The notes below the pieces were generated by a model. It searched no databases. It was not told the origin of the DNA and worked only from the letters and a program-made list of their open reading frames with translations. DNA of 64,000 bases. It comes from Daphnia carinata (taxonomy: Eukaryota; Arthropoda; Branchiopoda; Diplostraca; Daphniidae). Position numbers and translations under genes: made by a program. Positions 61,591 through 64,000 of the stretch are shown here, piece by piece (positions within the stretch are counted from its first letter, which is position 1; the number at the start of each line of letters is the position of its first letter). The stretch lies in contig NC_081336.1 of NCBI RefSeq assembly GCF_022539665.2, forward strand, positions 7,174,278 to 7,238,277, given 5' to 3'.

Positions 61591-63862
61591 GGCATAGGCA
61601 CGACATTCACAATTCAGCCATCGTCAGTAAACCATTGGGGCGGGTCTCTTTCCATAATCTCCCCTTACATAACTTTTGTTTTTGCGAAAACGTCCGACTA
61701 CCGTGTTCTTAATTAATTAATATAACCAAAAATACACTTTCAGTGATGAAGGAACTCAGTTTAAACAACGTGAAGACGGCGGTGCTTGCTGCTTTCATGA
61801 AGCTGAGAGGCTTCCATTTTCCTAGACTTGTAATGAATAGTGGGGACGATAAGCTTTTGCCACGGCCCTCAACAAAAATCCCTCGCAAAACTACTGACTG
61901 TTTCCTCCTCACCTTAGGTAAATATGTTTTTAAGTTCTCGTATTAATAACGCTCCTCCGTCTACCCTCCGCTTGCTAGCCGTGTTGCAGCAAACAACTCC
62001 AGTTGCTGGACTTTCATACAAATGAAAACAAAGAACTGTCAATTTCGAGGGGCAGATCAATAGCGAATGATATCGTAACAAAGGGTAGGATTTTGTTGTA
62101 ATGCTTATATTATTTCTCTATTGTATTAACAGCGTTTGATGTATATGAGAATGCTCTCGCTTCTCTAATTATACGAAGCCATGAGCAACGACTGGAAATT
62201 CAAGACAGATTAGCGTGAACAGGCCCAGTGTTGTCTCAACTTTTTGGAAGACGTTGTCCTCGTAATGGCGGAGTTGTTTTACACTATAGAACTAGCCAAG
62301 CGCTCAGCCACGTGTTTATTGTTCATCCAATGCCAGCCAAGAAGAAGCTCACTGAAGAATCACAATCAACTGTGTATACCGTCTACTCCCCCCACCCTGC
62401 AGTACGTGTTCAATCAACATTAGTCTATCGTCCTGCCGACCTGCTTTGCTCGAATGCTTGATGTTTTTTTTTTTTTTTTCATTCTACACAAGACTTTGAT
62501 GTTTTTCTTTTCAAACTCTTTGTGTTCCGTTACCTTTCTTCTTTCCTGGAATTTTCCATTCGTCCCCAGACAAGGTATCCGACTCTTACATTAGATGACG
62601 CTCTCTAACGTCACTTGGTCGTGTCACTAAATTCGATCGAGGTAAAGTGGGTGCCCAGCAGCCCGTCGGATGCCGTTTGTTTGCTTTTTTCTTTATATTT
62701 ACCTCGAATTTTTGTGTTTTTTATTTGTTTGATTATTATTTTCTTTCTTTTCTATGGATGAACGTCGAATGAGCCACTTGATCTCTAGACGCCTTGATGG
62801 ATGGTATTGCTGTCTCGTCTCAATCGACCCGCTTCGTCCGCCTCGAGTCGCCGTAATCTGCCCAAGTGCATCCGAGTCGGATTGGAAAAAAGAAAACCGC
62901 CGTGCGTGCAGGTGAAAGCTCTCGTGTTCATTGAATATTTAAGGCCCAAACCGCCGGCTTATGATATGACGCTAACGTGTTCTGGAACACACCCCACGCA
63001 ATAATCGAATAGTTTCAGCTGGAAGGCACCAGCCGACTATTGTAGTTCATCTCTCCAATGAGACTGTTCCACAACCCGCGCTCGCGTCTATTTCTTTCAT
63101 TTTTTTTTTTTTCGCTGCCAAGTTGCCGACGCATCGTGTCGACAATGCACCAAACCATTATACGAACTAAAAGAATGCTAACTTGCCATCCCTTTTTTTT
63201 TTTTTAAAGACGCTCAGCTTTTCACAGATAGGTAGCGAGGCCATCATTAGATGAAAAGTCGGATGAGCAAGTGCGATCTTGAGAAAAACTCGACATTGTA
63301 ATTTGAGTAACGTTTTTTCTCCCCTTGGTTTCTTATTCTCTCTTTTGTTGATCTACTAACGAGAGTTTCGTCGAGTTACACAATGACGTACATCAGTAGT
63401 GCCCAAAATGTTTCATCCGCAGGTATTTATTTTCTTTCATTTCTTTTGTGTCTTATATGCGTGGATAGATGTGTGTGTGTGTGTGTGTGCAGGGAAAGTT
63501 TGTAGCTTGAGCTAGTTCGTTACGCAATCGATCCCAGTCCATGGAATGAGGATCTCTTAAGTTCATCATCAAATGAAAGCGTTCCCCCTTTCTCCTGTTT
63601 CCCCAAACTCCGGGCTCCGTGATGCCGCCCTTTTTGAATTTTGCTTTTTTTATTATTATTTTCAAACGGGTCCCGAGTTTCGTTCGACTGCGCTTGCCCC
63701 GGATGCCGGTACTGCCGGGAAGCAAGAAGAAGAAGCTGGGATGGTAATAAAAGGGCCTCGTCTCGAAACTGTTCTCGTCAATGTGTACCCTGGCGTCCCG
63801 CGAGCGTTTTTGCGTTCCATGTCGCCTCGTGCCGCCGGCGCCGCTACCCACACCGACGCTTC
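61591..63862. other. Non-coding stretch after aph-1
   Basis: No convincing gene. Contains the aph-1 3' UTR, T runs, a (GT)n run near 63473-63489 and a GC-rich block (63600-63860) leading into the promoter-like site. ORFs near 62228 and 62801 show no family resemblance. Confidence 0.45.
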
Positions 63863-63902
63863 TATATAAGAAGTCATGGCAAGGAGCCCGACTGTTTCAG
63901 TC
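63863..63902 (+). promoter_or_regulatory. TATA box and Initiator of a gene beyond the window
   Basis: TATATAAG at 63863-63870 is followed by TCAGTC at 63897-63902, an arthropod-type Initiator (A at 63899 as +1). TATAAG begins 34 bp upstream of that A, slightly long but workable. No ORF of note follows before the window ends. Confidence 0.5.
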
Positions 63903-64000
63903 GTGGACGGCCAGCGCTTTCAAGCGTCCATCCTTTCGTAGAACTTTATTTATTTTTATTTTTTTTTTTTTTTTGCTCGTGGGGGGGGGACGTTCAACTA

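Noticed and set aside
63573-63869. 98-codon ORF upstream of the TATA box
   Set aside because: GC-driven frame ending at the promoter motif; no start context or domain.

Overview
This is a eukaryotic nuclear window, most likely from a small crustacean of the genus Daphnia (inference). The grounds are compact multi-exon animal genes with many introns of about 60-75 bp, AT-rich gaps, arthropod-type proteins (a NompC TRPN channel and Scribble/Lap1 LAP proteins), and a decayed copy of a Tyr/Thr/Pro-rich repeat family (YYTEAPKYY-like) that I recall from Daphnia. No bacterial operon, CRISPR array or viral genome is visible.

Layout. 1-189: C-terminal exon of an EF-hand ER/Golgi protein of the Cab45/SDF4 type. 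190-9362: gene-poor. It holds a decayed Tyr-rich repeat gene, a piggyBac-like TTAA-flanked MITE (4010-4356) and a GC-rich minisatellite (4417-5480) whose 23-bp core is open in all six frames. 9363-13152 (-): an Erbin/Lap1-type LAP protein without a PDZ domain. 16749-18359 (-): Nup50. 21099-24643 (+): a Ser/Thr-rich protein I cannot name. 27111-28850 (+): cyclin A, tail to tail with 29277-36966 (-): nompC, resolved into 29 exons. 41633-52009 (+): scribble (LRR plus four PDZ), 26 exons. 52010-55500: repeats (paired tRNA-like heads, an A-rich tract, a ~280-bp tandem duplication) and a possible non-coding spliced transcript. 56059-56740 (+): ARL6IP5/PRAF3. 57219-59799 (-): heparan N-sulfatase (SGSH). 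60552-61590 (+): gamma-secretase subunit APH-1. 61591-64000: no convincing gene, but a TATA/Inr-like promoter at 63863-63902 points out of the window.

Exon models were built by hand from GT/AG boundaries and phase. For the eight complete multi-exon models with a clear protein family or frame (Lap1, Nup50, the 21 kb gene, CycA, nompC, scrib, SGSH, APH-1), and also for ARL6IP5, summed exon length is divisible by three and the joined frame is open. Homology statements rest on recalled family sequences, not on a search. The genes do not form one pathway. Themes are cell polarity (scrib, Lap1), mechanosensation (nompC), cell cycle (CycA), nuclear transport (Nup50) and endomembrane/lysosome function (SDF4, ARL6IP5, SGSH, APH-1).
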